Assembly: GCF_022524345.1 (NCBI RefSeq)
Contig: NZ_JAKWJU010000002.1
Span: 5,570,001-5,634,000 of the forward strand
Source: Streptomyces marispadix
Lineage (GTDB): Bacteria > Actinomycetota > Actinomycetes > Streptomycetales > Streptomycetaceae
DNA length: 64,000 nt
Reading direction: 5' to 3'
The stretch's first letter is position 1. Each line of letters begins with the position of its first letter. Shown here one piece after another: positions 20,585 to 29,655 of this stretch. The position numbers and the translations under genes are program-made. The notes below the pieces were generated by a model, which searched no databases, was not told where the DNA came from, and saw only the letters and a program-made list of their open reading frames with translations.

Positions 20585-22246
20585 TCAGGGGCGGGTGCTC
20601 GCGGGTCCCGGCAGGGGCCTCGGCGCGGGCCGCGCGGGGCACTCCGCCCGGCGGCCCGGGGTCCCGCCCGTCAGCAGATAGGCAGCGAGGTGGGCGTCGG
20701 CGCAGCGGTTTCCTCCGGCGACGCCGTGCGTGCCCGAGCCGTTCTCGGTGACGAGGGAGGAGCCAGGCAGCCGCTTCCAGGTCTCGACCGCGCCCTCGTA
20801 CGGTGTGACGGCGTCGCGGGCCGCCGCGAGCAGGAGTACGGGCGGCAGCCTTCCCGGGGAGGCATGCACGTCGACGGGGCGCGAGGGCCTGGACTTCCAG
20901 TACGCGCACGGCAGATCGGCCCGCACGCCCTCCCACGCCAGGTAGGGCGCGACGCGGGCGATCGCGGTGTGGTCGCGGTCCCAGCGCGACCACGTCCGGG
21001 GCCAGTGCCCTTCGGAGCACTGCACGGCGCTGTAGACGGAGTCGCTGTTGTCCTGCTCGGTGGAGGGGCGCGGACCGGAGGCGGCCAGTCGCTTCAGCGC
21101 CCGCCGGTCGCCCCTGTGGAACTCCGCGAGCGCCAGGGCGAGTCGGGGCCAGCTCTCCTCGCCGCGGCCGGCGGCGAGATAGGCGCGCAGCACTTGCCGC
21201 GAGGCCCGGCCGCCCGGCTGTCCGCCGTCGAATGCGGCGAGCGCCTGGCCGAAACGGCGCTGCACGGCCTGCGGCCCGCGCCCGAGGCCGTAGACGGAGT
21301 GGTGGCGGGCGGTCCACGAGGTGAAGTCCTCCCAGCGGTGCTGCAATGCCCTGCTCTGCGCGAGGGAGTCGCCGTACCAGATCCGCCCGGGGCGTGGGTC
21401 GACGACGCTGTCCAGTACGAGGCGGCGCACATGGCCGGGGAAGAGCGTGGCGTACACCGCGCCGAGATAGCCTCCGTACGACGTGCCGAGGTAGTCGAGC
21501 TTCTCGCGGTGCAGTGCGGAGCGCAGCACGTCGAGGTCGCGGGCGTTGTCGGCCGTGGTGAAGTGCCCGAGTGCGCCGCCGTTGCGAAGGGCGCACGCCT
21601 TCGCGAACGCGGCTGCCTGTCTGCGCAGTTCCCGCTTGTACGCATCGGACGGGACCTGCGGAGGCCGCCCCACGTCCTCCTTCTCGCCCGGCCGCCCCTT
21701 CGTGCCCCCGGGCTGTGTGGCTTCTGCCGCCGTCGTCTCTGTGTGCTCGCGATGACGGCAGTGGAGCGGGGCGGAGCGTCCGACGCCGCGGGGTGCGTAA
21801 CCGACGAAGTCGTAGGCGCGGTTGAGCTTCTTCCACACTCCGGCACGGACGACGGGGTGGAGGGGGAAGTCCATGCTGTCGGCGCCGGGGCCGCCGGGGT
21901 TGTGGAGCAGGGGGCCTTGCCGCTCGGCGGCGGGGCCCGTCGCGCGTTTGCGGCTGACGGTGAGGGTGAGCTTCCGGCCGTGGGGGGCGGAGTAGTCGAC
22001 GGGGACGGAGACCTCTCCGCACTCGGCGTATCCGGGAAGCTCCTCCGTCTCGGGGCAACTCGCCCAGTCGATGCCCGTAACCGCCGCCGCCCGGGCGGCG
22101 ACCGCCGTACCTACGGCCTCGCGTGCCTCACGCAGCGGCAGCGGCAGACCGCCGGGTGCGGTGGGGGTGCCGGTGCCGGACGGTACGGCGGCACCGGCGC
22201 TGAGGACGAGCGCACCGAGCGTGCCGTAGAAGGCGACTGAGCGCAC
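20585..22246 (-). CDS. Secreted alpha/beta hydrolase, tripeptidyl aminopeptidase type
   Basis: This 553-residue exported serine hydrolase belongs to the Streptomyces tripeptidyl aminopeptidase (SlpD/TAP-like) group, which trims short peptides from protein N-termini outside the cell. The signal peptide is RSVAFYGTLGALVLSAGAA, ending near residue 25. HNPGGPG marks the oxyanion region, GTSYGGYLGAVYA holds the nucleophile Ser, AARDAVTPYEGA the Asp and GTHGVAGG the His; a C-terminal TAP domain is present. GTG 22246 is chosen because it begins the signal peptide and has GAGG six bases upstream. It is convergent with the terpene cyclase gene. Catalytic Asp and His assignments are by family pattern. 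Confidence 0.87.
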   Translation of the reverse strand: MRSVAFYGTLGALVLSAGAAVPSGTGTPTAPGGLPLPLREAREAVGTAVAARAAAVTGIDWASCPETEELPGYAECGEVSVPVDYSAPHGRKLTLTVSRKRATGPAAERQGPLLHNPGGPGADSMDFPLHPVVRAGVWKKLNRAYDFVGYAPRGVGRSAPLHCRHREHTETTAAEATQPGGTKGRPGEKEDVGRPPQVPSDAYKRELRRQAAAFAKACALRNGGALGHFTTADNARDLDVLRSALHREKLDYLGTSYGGYLGAVYATLFPGHVRRLVLDSVVDPRPGRIWYGDSLAQSRALQHRWEDFTSWTARHHSVYGLGRGPQAVQRRFGQALAAFDGGQPGGRASRQVLRAYLAAGRGEESWPRLALALAEFHRGDRRALKRLAASGPRPSTEQDNSDSVYSAVQCSEGHWPRTWSRWDRDHTAIARVAPYLAWEGVRADLPCAYWKSRPSRPVDVHASPGRLPPVLLLAAARDAVTPYEGAVETWKRLPGSSLVTENGSGTHGVAGGNRCADAHLAAYLLTGGTPGRRAECPARPAPRPLPGPASTRP

Positions 22247-22546
22247 GGGGTGCCTCGTTCCTGTCGTGATGTCGGACGGGCACCCGGGGATGGGCGGGTG
22301 GTGGCCGAATGGCCTGCGGCCTGCGGTCGGCGGCCGGTTGAGGATGGGAACCTTGAGTGAGCACCCGTGTGCGGTGTGTGACTGAGACCGCGATTCGCAT
22401 GCTGCGCAAGGGAGTTGGCGAAGTAAAGGACCCACCGGGGATGTCGGGGGTGATGCGCCCGAAGCGGGGAGCGTGGGCGCGGTCGTGCGAAAACCGGCGC
22501 CCTCGCGCGTACGGGCCCCTGGTGCCGGGCGGTGCCGGGCGTGCGG
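22247..22546. other. Intergenic region upstream of the secreted hydrolase
   Basis: No gene is supported in these 300 bases, including no short cysteine-rich frame that could be a precursor peptide for the DUF692 enzyme upstream. It probably holds the promoter of the hydrolase gene, but I cannot place its boxes. Confidence 0.4.
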
Positions 22547-23017
22547 TCAGCGGCTGAGGATGCGTTCCCGCGTCAGGTGCAGCATGCGGCGCACCCGGCC
22601 GTCCGGCAGCGGCTCCGGCCCGGACCGCTCACGCCACCACATGAGCAGCCTGCGGCTCGCCCTGCGGCCGCCCGCGGAGCCCTCGTCCAGGACGTGTGCG
22701 GCGAAGTCCAGCGCGTCACGCCGGTAGCCGCCGGTCATGGGCCGGGTGCGTGCGTATGCGACGAAGAGCGAGCGGAATGCCGACTCGCCCAGGATCACGG
22801 GGAGTTCGGGCGCGACCTTCGCCACCACGTCCGCTCGCTTGCCCGCCAGGGCGCGGCGCTGCACCTCCAGCCGGTCACGGTCGAAGCCGTCCGGATCGGG
22901 CGCTCCCGCTACGAGGGAGGCGAGCAGCCCGCTCTGTGCACGGGCGAGGCGTTCCCTCGCGGCGTCAGTGCCGCCACGGGCGGAGGCGGCGGCAGCCGTG
23001 CCGTCAGCCGTGGGCAT
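22547..23017 (-). CDS. Small partner protein of a DUF692 enzyme (SCO6045-like)
   Basis: This 156-residue soluble protein is rich in Arg, Ala and Leu and mostly helical. It resembles the Streptomyces family known as SCO6045-like, encoded next to DUF692 enzymes, and from its position may play the role of the DUF2063-type partner that binds the substrate peptide in MNIO systems. Features: [20 protein letters not shown] at the N-terminus, then [21 protein letters not shown], and [12 protein letters not shown] at the end. It has no cysteine and no membrane segment. ATG 23017 overlaps the end of the DUF692 gene by 14 bases, so the two are translationally coupled. Confidence 0.75.
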   Translation of the reverse strand: MPTADGTAAAASARGGTDAARERLARAQSGLLASLVAGAPDPDGFDRDRLEVQRRALAGKRADVVAKVAPELPVILGESAFRSLFVAYARTRPMTGGYRRDALDFAAHVLDEGSAGGRRASRRLLMWWRERSGPEPLPDGRVRRMLHLTRERILSR

Positions 23018-23921
23018 GGGCGCTCAGCTCCTCCGTGCGGGGCCCGACGGAGCGCGACCCCGGGCCGGGGTCGCCGGGGCCGTCCAACACCTCGCGTATG
23101 GCGGCCAGTTCGGCGGCGAGTTCGTTCAACGGCGGGAAGTTCTCGTCCCGTTCCAGCAGCACGCCCGGCGGCTCCGTACGGGCACGTAGCTGTGCGAGCA
23201 CGTCCAGGACGGGACGGGTGACGGGGTGGCCGTGGCTGTCGTGCCAGACCCCGTCACGTTCGAAGCCGCCCGCCACATGTACGTACGCCAGCGCGTCCAG
23301 CGGCAGCCGGTCCAGCGCGGCGCGGGGCTCCTCGCCGCGGTTGACGTGGTTGGTGTGGAGGTTGGCGACGTCGATGAGCAGCCGCACGCCGGTACGTTCC
23401 ACCAGCTCGGCCAGGAAGTCGCCCTCGCTCAACTCCTCGCCGGGCCAGGCCACCAGGGCCGCGATGTTCTCCAGAGCGAGTGGTACGGGCAGTGACTCCT
23501 GTGCGATGCGTACGTTCTCGCACAGCACGTCCAGGGCGTCCCGGGTACGCGGCACCGGCAGCAGATGGCCCGCCTCCATGCGCGGAGAGTCCGTGCCCGG
23601 CCCGCCTGCCCGCACAAAGGCGATGTGCTCCGTGACGAGCGGCGCGGACAGCGCCTCGGCGCGCTCGGCGAGGGCCGACAGCCGTGCGGGGTCGGGGAGT
23701 TCGGCGCCGCCGAGCCCGAGGGAGACGCCGTGCGGTACGACGGTCGTGCCGCGTTCGCGCAGCCTCCGCAGCCCGTCGGGGAGATGGTCCGGATGCGGGC
23801 AGACGTTCTCCGCGACCACCTCGACCCAGTCGATGCCCGGCAGTGCCTCGATTCCGTCCGCGATCTCGGGCCGCCAGCCGATGCCGGTGCCCAGCCGCAC
23901 CCGGGTGTCTGCCGTGCCCAT
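23004..23921 (-). CDS. DUF692 family multinuclear non-heme iron enzyme (MNIO)
   Basis: This 305-residue TIM-barrel protein belongs to the DUF692/MbnB-TglH-BufB family, whose characterised members use two or three iron ions to modify cysteine or other residues in ribosomal peptides. The start [17 protein letters not shown] is typical. Likely metal ligands are the His in [10 protein letters not shown], Glu-His in VTEHIAF, Glu in LALENIAAL, the Asp, Asn and His of [12 protein letters not shown], His in YVHVAGG and the WHDSHGHPV cluster. The small partner gene follows with a 14-base overlap. No precursor peptide or exporter is visible next to it, so the substrate is unknown. ATG 23919-23921 begins the conserved sequence; the upstream frame is not family-like. 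Confidence 0.85.
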   Translation of the reverse strand: MGTADTRVRLGTGIGWRPEIADGIEALPGIDWVEVVAENVCPHPDHLPDGLRRLRERGTTVVPHGVSLGLGGAELPDPARLSALAERAEALSAPLVTEHIAFVRAGGPGTDSPRMEAGHLLPVPRTRDALDVLCENVRIAQESLPVPLALENIAALVAWPGEELSEGDFLAELVERTGVRLLIDVANLHTNHVNRGEEPRAALDRLPLDALAYVHVAGGFERDGVWHDSHGHPVTRPVLDVLAQLRARTEPPGVLLERDENFPPLNELAAELAAIREVLDGPGDPGPGSRSVGPRTEELSAHAHG

Positions 23922-24117
23922 GCGCGCCCTCCCCGTCTTTCGTCTCCCCGTCGGCCCGCCCGGCCGCCCACAGCGGTTCCTGCTTCCTCGCTCCTGCCAC
24001 GTAAGGGGCGGACGAACCCACACTGCCGCGTGTTCAGAGCCGGAATTGAGGTTCCGGCGAGGCAGGTGGCGTTTCCGGGCCCGGCCTTGACCGACCTCGA
24101 CCTTGCGCCGCCGCTCC

Positions 24118-24921
24118 TCAGGTCGGCAGCGCCCTGTGGTCGGCCACCACCGTCGCCGAGCCCGCCGCGATCTCGGTGAACCCCGCGTCCCGTACGACCG
24201 GAAGCCCGCCGCGAAGCAGCCGGGACCAGGACGCCTCGCCGTCCGCCGTGCGTACGGCGAGCGGGAAGCCCGCGTCACGCCACCGCGACCGCGCCGCGTC
24301 CGGCAGTTCCCACCATGCCAGTTGGGCGCCGTGCGCCGCCTGCGCCATCGCCTTGCCCGCCGACATCTCCAGACCCGGGGCCAGCCACAACACGGGCACT
24401 CCGCCCGGCGGGGCCGACGGCGGCCGCGCATCGGTGAGTTCGGTGCCGGAGACCTGCAACCGCGCCAGGTCTCCGGGCCAGTCGCCCACGGGCACGGGCG
24501 GGAAGACCCGGACCTCGGCAGTGCCTCCCGTCACCGTGATCCCGGGCAGTGCCTCCGCCCTGCGCCACTCGGCGCCGCGTGCACGGCGTACCACCTTGCG
24601 GATCGCGCTGTCCTCCCACATCCGCACCCGCCCGGCCCACTCGCCCCCGTCCGAGGAGCGTTCGTCGGCGAGCAGGGTGAGGACCGCGCGGGCCGCCGTC
24701 TCCAGAGCGTCGGTGCGTTCCGGGGGCGCGGTCCGCTCCAGCCGTACGACCAGCGGCAGCGCGAACTCCTGTGTCCGGTCGGGGAGTCGGTGCTCCACGG
24801 ATTCCGCGGGCTCCGAGCCGTACGCCCGGCCCCCTGGCGAGCCCTGCGCCGAGGCCTCTCCCGAGCCTCCGCCCAAGTCCCGCCCCGCGCCCGCACTTAC
24901 GTCCCCTCGTTCCTCGGTCAC
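24118..24921 (-). CDS. Peptidyl-tRNA hydrolase II-like protein
   Basis: This 267-residue protein contains a Pth2-type block, [26 protein letters not shown], near residue 185, where Lys, Gln and His match the Pth2 pattern of enzymes that release peptides from peptidyl-tRNA. The surrounding sequence is longer than classical Pth2 (about 120 residues), with an N-terminal half that has no familiar motif ([21 protein letters not shown]). It could therefore be a divergent paralogue rather than the housekeeping enzyme. The first 45 residues are low-complexity, so the true start may be downstream of GTG 24921. It is divergent from the ABC transporter operon, with 38 bases between the start codons. Confidence 0.65.
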   Translation of the reverse strand: MTEERGDVSAGAGRDLGGGSGEASAQGSPGGRAYGSEPAESVEHRLPDRTQEFALPLVVRLERTAPPERTDALETAARAVLTLLADERSSDGGEWAGRVRMWEDSAIRKVVRRARGAEWRRAEALPGITVTGGTAEVRVFPPVPVGDWPGDLARLQVSGTELTDARPPSAPPGGVPVLWLAPGLEMSAGKAMAQAAHGAQLAWWELPDAARSRWRDAGFPLAVRTADGEASWSRLLRGGLPVVRDAGFTEIAAGSATVVADHRALPT

Positions 24922-24959
24922 CCGGCCAGTCTGCCAGCCCTCGGCTACTGTCGACTGTC

Positions 24960-25844
24960 ATGAGACTTGACGGAGTCGGCCGCCGCTACGGCCGGCGCGG
25001 GGGCGTCTCCGGGACCGGCAAGGGACCGGGGGGAGGCTGGGTCCTGCGCGGCGTCGACCTCTCGCTGTCCGAGCGGCAACTGGTGCGCGTGCAGGGCGAC
25101 AACGGCAGCGGCAAGTCCACGCTGCTGCGGCTGCTCGCCGGGATCGACGCACCCAGCGCGGGCCGCATCACCGGCCGCCCGCCGACGGCCTATGTGCCAG
25201 AACGCTTCCCCGCGGCGATGCCGTTGACGGTTCTCGGCTACCTCACCCGCATGGGCCGCGTACACGGGCTGCGCCGTGACGCGGCGGCCGACGAGGCACG
25301 CGGATGGCTGGAGTGCTTCGGCGCGGACGCCTACGCGCGCACGCCCCTCGCCGAACTGTCCAAGGGCAGCAGCCAGAAGGTCGCCGTCGCCCAGGCGCTG
25401 ATGGCCCGCCCCGGCCTGCTGGTGCTCGACGAGGCATGGACGGGGCTCGACCTGAACGCCCGTGCAGTGCTTGACCGTTCGGTCGCCGAGCGCGTCGCGG
25501 AAGGCGGCACCGTCGTCTTCGTCGACCACGACCCGGCCCGGCTGGCCGGCGCGCCCGACGTGACGTACCGGATCGAGGGCGGCGGCCTGCACGAGGTCGA
25601 CGGCCGGGTGCCGCCAGGGCACGGCGGTGTGCCCGCGGCCGGGCCGCAGGTACGGATCGAGGCCGAGGGCCCGCCCGGCGTCGCCCTCCCTTCCGGGCTT
25701 CCGGGTTCCCCGCGTACCGAGCAGACACCCGACGGCACGACGGTGCTGACCGCCCCCGCCCCGTACTCCGACGCGCTGCTGCGCGGGCTGCTCGCCGGGC
25801 ACTGGCACATCCGTTCCGTCGCGGTCGAGGAGGCGTCCCGGTGA
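24960..25844 (+). CDS. ABC transporter ATP-binding protein
   Basis: This 294-residue nucleotide-binding subunit drives the small membrane protein encoded next to it. Walker A is GDNGSGKSTLL near residue 46, the signature is LSKGSSQKVAVAQAL, Walker B is LLVLDEAWTGLDL and the switch His lies in VVFVDHD. The C-terminal 80 residues are extra and unrecognised. ATG 24960 starts four residues before the conserved GVGRRYG strand. The stop TGA overlaps the GTG of the permease by four bases (GTGA). The transported substrate cannot be told; two-component systems of this layout are often exporters. Confidence 0.88.
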   Translation: MRLDGVGRRYGRRGGVSGTGKGPGGGWVLRGVDLSLSERQLVRVQGDNGSGKSTLLRLLAGIDAPSAGRITGRPPTAYVPERFPAAMPLTVLGYLTRMGRVHGLRRDAAADEARGWLECFGADAYARTPLAELSKGSSQKVAVAQALMARPGLLVLDEAWTGLDLNARAVLDRSVAERVAEGGTVVFVDHDPARLAGAPDVTYRIEGGGLHEVDGRVPPGHGGVPAAGPQVRIEAEGPPGVALPSGLPGSPRTEQTPDGTTVLTAPAPYSDALLRGLLAGHWHIRSVAVEEASR

Positions 25845-26509
25845 AGGCCCTGATCGCGTACCAGACCGAACTGCTCGTACGTTCCCAGCGGTGGCTGCCG
25901 CCGCTGCTGCTCTACGTGGCGTTCCTGGGCGTCGGCGTGCAGTGGGGCAGGCCGCTGCTGGACTCGCTCGGCTACTCGGCCGCGGCGCTGCTGCCCGTCA
26001 CGGCATGGTTCGTACGTGTCTGCGTGGACGGCGAACCGGCAGCCGCCCGGCACTGCACGGCAGCCGCCGCGGGCCCTGGCCGCGTCCATCTGGCCGCGGT
26101 GCTCACCGCGCTGCTCGCCGCCTGTGTGCTGGGCGCGGTGGCCACGGCGTACGCGGTCGCCGTCAGCGACCCCAGCAGCTCGGAGGGGCATGTGCCGATA
26201 CCGGTGCCCCGGGCGGCCGTTGCCGGACTGCTGGCGATCGCCGCCTGCGCGCTGTTCGGCACGGCGGTCGGCGCGCTGTGCAACCGGCCCGTGCTGCGCA
26301 GCACGGGCCTGGCCGTGCCGTCCGCCATGCTGGCGGCGCTGCTGGTGCTGGTCGCAGGCGGTTCTCCCGCGAACGCCGCGGTCTCGGGCCTGGTGACCGG
26401 CTCCCACACCGGCACGGTGACGCTGCCGCTGGTTCCGGCGGTGCTGTCGCTGGGCGTCGCGGCGATCGCGGTGGGATTCGCGTGCCGCCAGGCGTCCAGG
26501 CGGAGTTGA
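25841..26509 (+). CDS. ABC transporter membrane protein
   Basis: This 222-residue integral membrane protein has about six hydrophobic helices (for example PPLLLYVAFLGVGVQW, AAVLTALLAACVLGAVATAYAVAV and LPLVPAVLSLGVAAIAVGFA). It lacks a recognisable signature, but its GTG start overlaps the ATPase stop codon, which makes it the channel partner. Its size suits an ABC-2-like half transporter. The substrate is unknown. Confidence 0.75.
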   Translation: MKALIAYQTELLVRSQRWLPPLLLYVAFLGVGVQWGRPLLDSLGYSAAALLPVTAWFVRVCVDGEPAAARHCTAAAAGPGRVHLAAVLTALLAACVLGAVATAYAVAVSDPSSSEGHVPIPVPRAAVAGLLAIAACALFGTAVGALCNRPVLRSTGLAVPSAMLAALLVLVAGGSPANAAVSGLVTGSHTGTVTLPLVPAVLSLGVAAIAVGFACRQASRRS

Positions 26510-26576
26510 GCGCGCGCCGGAGAGAGCCTGAGAGCCCGCGGCGCCGGGTGTGCGCGAACGTCCGGCGCCGGACGCG

Positions 26577-26619
26577 GAACTGCGGAACTCCCCTGTGCGC
26601 TCGGGGAGTTCCGCAGTTC
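26577..26619. terminator. Bidirectional terminator, 17-bp perfect stem
   Basis: GAACTGCGGAACTCCCC (26577-26593) pairs perfectly with 26603-26619 around a 9-base loop. It lies between the convergent ABC permease and PhoX-like genes and can stop transcription from both sides. Confidence 0.85.
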
Positions 26620-26706
26620 TGTGCAGTGCTCGGAGGAGGAGCCTGCTCGGCGCAACGTGCCGGGCACCGTGCGCAGTTCGGCACCGTGCCCGGCCCGCCG
26701 CCGTAC

Positions 26707-26746
26707 TCAGTGCTGCGAGGGACCGGTCAGTGCTGCCAGGGGCCGG
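26707..26746 (-). repeat. 20-bp tandem duplication of the 3' end of the PhoX-like gene
   Basis: Two 20-base copies (26707-26726 and 26727-26746, two mismatches) each contain the reverse complement of a stop codon preceded by codons for TGPxQH. The inner copy is the true gene end; the outer one repeats the C-terminal codons and stop beyond it. Confidence 0.9.
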
Positions 26747-28112
26747 TCACCGCGAACGTGGTGCCCGGGTCGTAGCAGTTGACGTACATCGTCTGGTTGT
26801 CCGGCGAGAAGGTCACGCCCGCGAACTCGCCCCACGCGGGCTCCTCGGGCGTCCCGATGTTCTGCCGACCGCGCGCCATCGGATAGACGGCGCCCTCCTT
26901 GGTCAGGCCGAAGACGTGCTGCGCGCCCTCGCCGTCCTCGCAGACCATCAGCCCGCCGCTGGGCGCCAGGCAGATGTTGTCCGGCTCCTCGCCCGGCAGG
27001 TTCAGATCCGTGTCGGGGCCGAAGACGATGACGAGCGTGAGCTTCTTGTGCTTCGGGTCGTAGCGCCAGATCTGGCCGTAGTGGTCGGCCTTCGAGCCTT
27101 CCTCGCTCTTGGCGTAACTGGACACGAAGTAGACGGACTTGCCGCCCCAGTAGCAGCCCTCCAGCTTCTGGGCGTGCGTGATGCCGCCCTTGCCGAAGTC
27201 CTGGAAGCGGATCGCGGTCTCCTTCGCGAGCGGATCGGGCACGTCGATCCACTCGATGCCCTCGAAGCTCGTGCCCGGCTCCTGCACCACCGACAGGTCC
27301 GGTACGCCCGGCACCCGCATCGCCTGGAGCTTGCCGCCGGCGTGCAGGGAGCCGTAGCCGCCGAGCGGCTTCTCGGGCAGGAAGCGGTAGAAGAGCCCGA
27401 ACGGCTTCTCGAAGGCGTCCTCCGTCTCGTACACCACGCCGTTGCGCGGGTCGAAGGCGATGGCCTCGTGCTGGAAGCGGCCCATCGCCTTCAGCGGCTC
27501 GGTGGAGGTGGGCCGGTCGTTGCGGAAGCCGACCTCGAAGATGAAGCCGTGGTCCTTGGTGTAGCCCTCCTCGCCGGCCTTGAACTCCGTCTCCTCGCAG
27601 GTCAGCCAGGTGTCCCAAAGGCTGTGCCCGCCCGCGCAGTTGGTGGAGGTGCCGGCGATGCCGACGCGCTCCTGGCGGACCTCGTTGTGCCGGTCGAGTT
27701 CGAGGACGGTGCAGCCGCCGAGCGCCGCGGGGTCGTAGGTGAGGCCGTCGACCGCGGGGACGCGGTGCTCGGCGTCCATGCGGTTCTCGTGATTGCGTAC
27801 GAGCCAGGTCGAGCCGGTCCGGTGGCCGTGGCCGGTCGGGCCGGCGAAGGCGGCCATACCGTCGCAGTGGCTGGGCACCTTGCCCTCTCCGGAACGCAGG
27901 TCGTCGCCCTCGCGGGAGAGGATCTTGTAGCTGAATCCCTTGGGCAGATCGAGTACGCCGTCGGGGTCCTCCACCAGCGGCCCGTAGCCGGAACGACCTC
28001 CGGTGCCCTGGGCGGCGGCGGTACCCGTGAACAATTCCGAAAGGGCACCTGAGAAGGCGATGCCTGCTCCCAACGCGCCCGATCTTGCCAGCACTTGACG
28101 TCGTGTGGTCAT
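26727..28112 (-). CDS. Secreted PhoX-like phosphatase (DUF839)
   Basis: This 461-residue exported protein of the PhoX/DUF839 family would release phosphate from organic esters, with Fe and Ca cofactors in characterised members. The N-terminus MTTRRQVLARSGALGAGIAFSGAL is a Tat signal (twin Arg, export folded). STWLVRNHENR and TNCAGGHSLWDTWLTCEET correspond to the PhoX metal centre; the Cys and Glu there are the expected ligands. Later blocks include YYTEDA-like VYETEDAFEKPFGLFY and PDNICLAPSGGLMVCEDG. It is shorter than classical PhoX and may be a paralogue with other specificity. ATG 28112 follows GGGAG by six bases. I see no clear PHO box upstream. Confidence 0.85.
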   Translation of the reverse strand: MTTRRQVLARSGALGAGIAFSGALSELFTGTAAAQGTGGRSGYGPLVEDPDGVLDLPKGFSYKILSREGDDLRSGEGKVPSHCDGMAAFAGPTGHGHRTGSTWLVRNHENRMDAEHRVPAVDGLTYDPAALGGCTVLELDRHNEVRQERVGIAGTSTNCAGGHSLWDTWLTCEETEFKAGEEGYTKDHGFIFEVGFRNDRPTSTEPLKAMGRFQHEAIAFDPRNGVVYETEDAFEKPFGLFYRFLPEKPLGGYGSLHAGGKLQAMRVPGVPDLSVVQEPGTSFEGIEWIDVPDPLAKETAIRFQDFGKGGITHAQKLEGCYWGGKSVYFVSSYAKSEEGSKADHYGQIWRYDPKHKKLTLVIVFGPDTDLNLPGEEPDNICLAPSGGLMVCEDGEGAQHVFGLTKEGAVYPMARGRQNIGTPEEPAWGEFAGVTFSPDNQTMYVNCYDPGTTFAVTGPWQH

Positions 28113-28319
28113 ACGGAACTCCCTGTCGGCCGGGCAGATACCAGGTGTGTTTACCATGCGGACGGGCGTACGAGCACTAGCCACGACAGCGGTGTCTACG
28201 CGCGTACGGAGTCGGCCGGGTACCGCCTGCCCTGACTGCCTGCCCGCTCGCCCGCACGGGTTCGGCATCGGTCCGGCGGTGCTCCGGTCGCGGAGCCCGC
28301 CCGGGGCCGCGGGACGCGC

Positions 28320-29522
28320 TCAGCCCCGTGCGAGCCGCGCCCCGTCCCTCGCCAGCGACGTGAGCCGCGAGATCGCCCGGAAGTACTTCTTCCGGTAGCC
28401 GCCCTCCAGCATTTCCGGGCTGAAGAGCCCGTCCAGGGGCGCACCCGAGGCCACCACCGGCAGCTCACGGTCGTAGAGCCGGTCCGCGAACACCACCAGC
28501 CGCAGCGCCGTCGCCTGGTCCGGCACCGGCCCGACATCGGTCAGACAGACGGCACCGAGACCGTCGACGAGCGCCCCGTAGCGGCTGGGATGCACGGCGG
28601 CCAGATGGGAAAGCAGCGCCGGGAAGGAGTCGAGGGAGGCACCGGGCGTGCGCCGCGCGGCGCTCGTCACGGAGTCCTCCGCGAGCGGTTGGGGTGCGGC
28701 GGGCAGTCCCCGGTGGCGGTAGTCCTCGCCGTCGATGCGCAGCGTACGGAAGTGCGCGGAGAGGCCCTGGATCTCGCGGAGGAAGTCGGCGGCGGCGAAG
28801 CGGCCCTCGCCGAGCCTGCCCGGCAGCGTGTTGGACGTGGCCGCCAGGGCGACTCCCCGGTCGACGAGGCGGGCCAGCAGGCTGGAGACGAGGACGGTGT
28901 CACCGGGGTCGTCCAGCTCGAACTCGTCGATGCACAGCAGGTCGTGGCCGCCCAGCGTGCGCACCGTCTCCTGGAAGCCGAGCGCCCCCACGAGGTCGGT
29001 CAGCTCGACGAACGTGCCGAACGCCTTGCGTTCCGGCGGTACGTCGGCTGCGTGCCAGAGGGAGGCCAGCAGATGGGTCTTGCCGACTCCGTATCCGCCG
29101 TCCAGATAGACCCCCTTGGGGCCGGGGGAGCCCGCCGTGGTCCCGCCGCGCCGGAACCAGCGCTTCAGGACGCCGCCCCTGGCGCCTCCGCCGCCGTCAC
29201 GGCCGTCGGGGGCGATGCCTCCGGCGAACGAGCGCAGCTCTCGCACGGCCTCGGCCTGACTCGGCCGTTCCGGGTCCGGCACGTACGTCTCGAAGCGCAC
29301 GGAGTCGAAGCGCGGCGGCGGGACCATCTCGGCGACGAGCCGCTCGGCGGGCACGCGAGGCTCGCGTGCGGTCAGGGAGAGCGGCGCGCTCCCCGCGTCC
29401 GGCGAAGGGACGGAAGCTGCGCCTGTCGGTCCGGCGGTACCTGCCGGTCCGGCGGCGGCCGGTCCCGTACGGGCCGGGCCTGCGGATTCTGCTGAGTGGG
29501 GCGAGCGGGACACGCCCTTCAT
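28320..29522 (-). CDS. zapE: ZapE/AFG1-family ATPase
   Basis: This 400-residue AAA-like ATPase resembles AFG1/LACE1 of mitochondria and ZapE, which acts at the division ring of some proteobacteria; its role in actinomycetes is not established. Walker A is GVYLDGGYGVGKTHLLASLWH, Walker B LLCIDEFELDDPGD, and sensor 1 LAATSNTLP. The C-terminal LVVFADRLYDRELPVVASG is characteristic. The first 60 residues are Ala/Gly/Pro-rich and variable. ATG 29522 is used; the open frame continues upstream into the intergenic region shared with the divergent reductase gene. Confidence 0.85.
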   Translation of the reverse strand: MKGVSRSPHSAESAGPARTGPAAAGPAGTAGPTGAASVPSPDAGSAPLSLTAREPRVPAERLVAEMVPPPRFDSVRFETYVPDPERPSQAEAVRELRSFAGGIAPDGRDGGGGARGGVLKRWFRRGGTTAGSPGPKGVYLDGGYGVGKTHLLASLWHAADVPPERKAFGTFVELTDLVGALGFQETVRTLGGHDLLCIDEFELDDPGDTVLVSSLLARLVDRGVALAATSNTLPGRLGEGRFAAADFLREIQGLSAHFRTLRIDGEDYRHRGLPAAPQPLAEDSVTSAARRTPGASLDSFPALLSHLAAVHPSRYGALVDGLGAVCLTDVGPVPDQATALRLVVFADRLYDRELPVVASGAPLDGLFSPEMLEGGYRKKYFRAISRLTSLARDGARLARG

Positions 29523-29655
29523 GCTACGGGCCGGCGAAGCGCGCACCTCCGCCGGAGGCGACGGCTTCGACCGCCCTCCACGTGCGCCCGCCGGGGTTCG
29601 CAGCGGCCCGGCAGCCGGGGACGGGCGTCCGGGCGCTCGTGCCACACTGCCGTCC

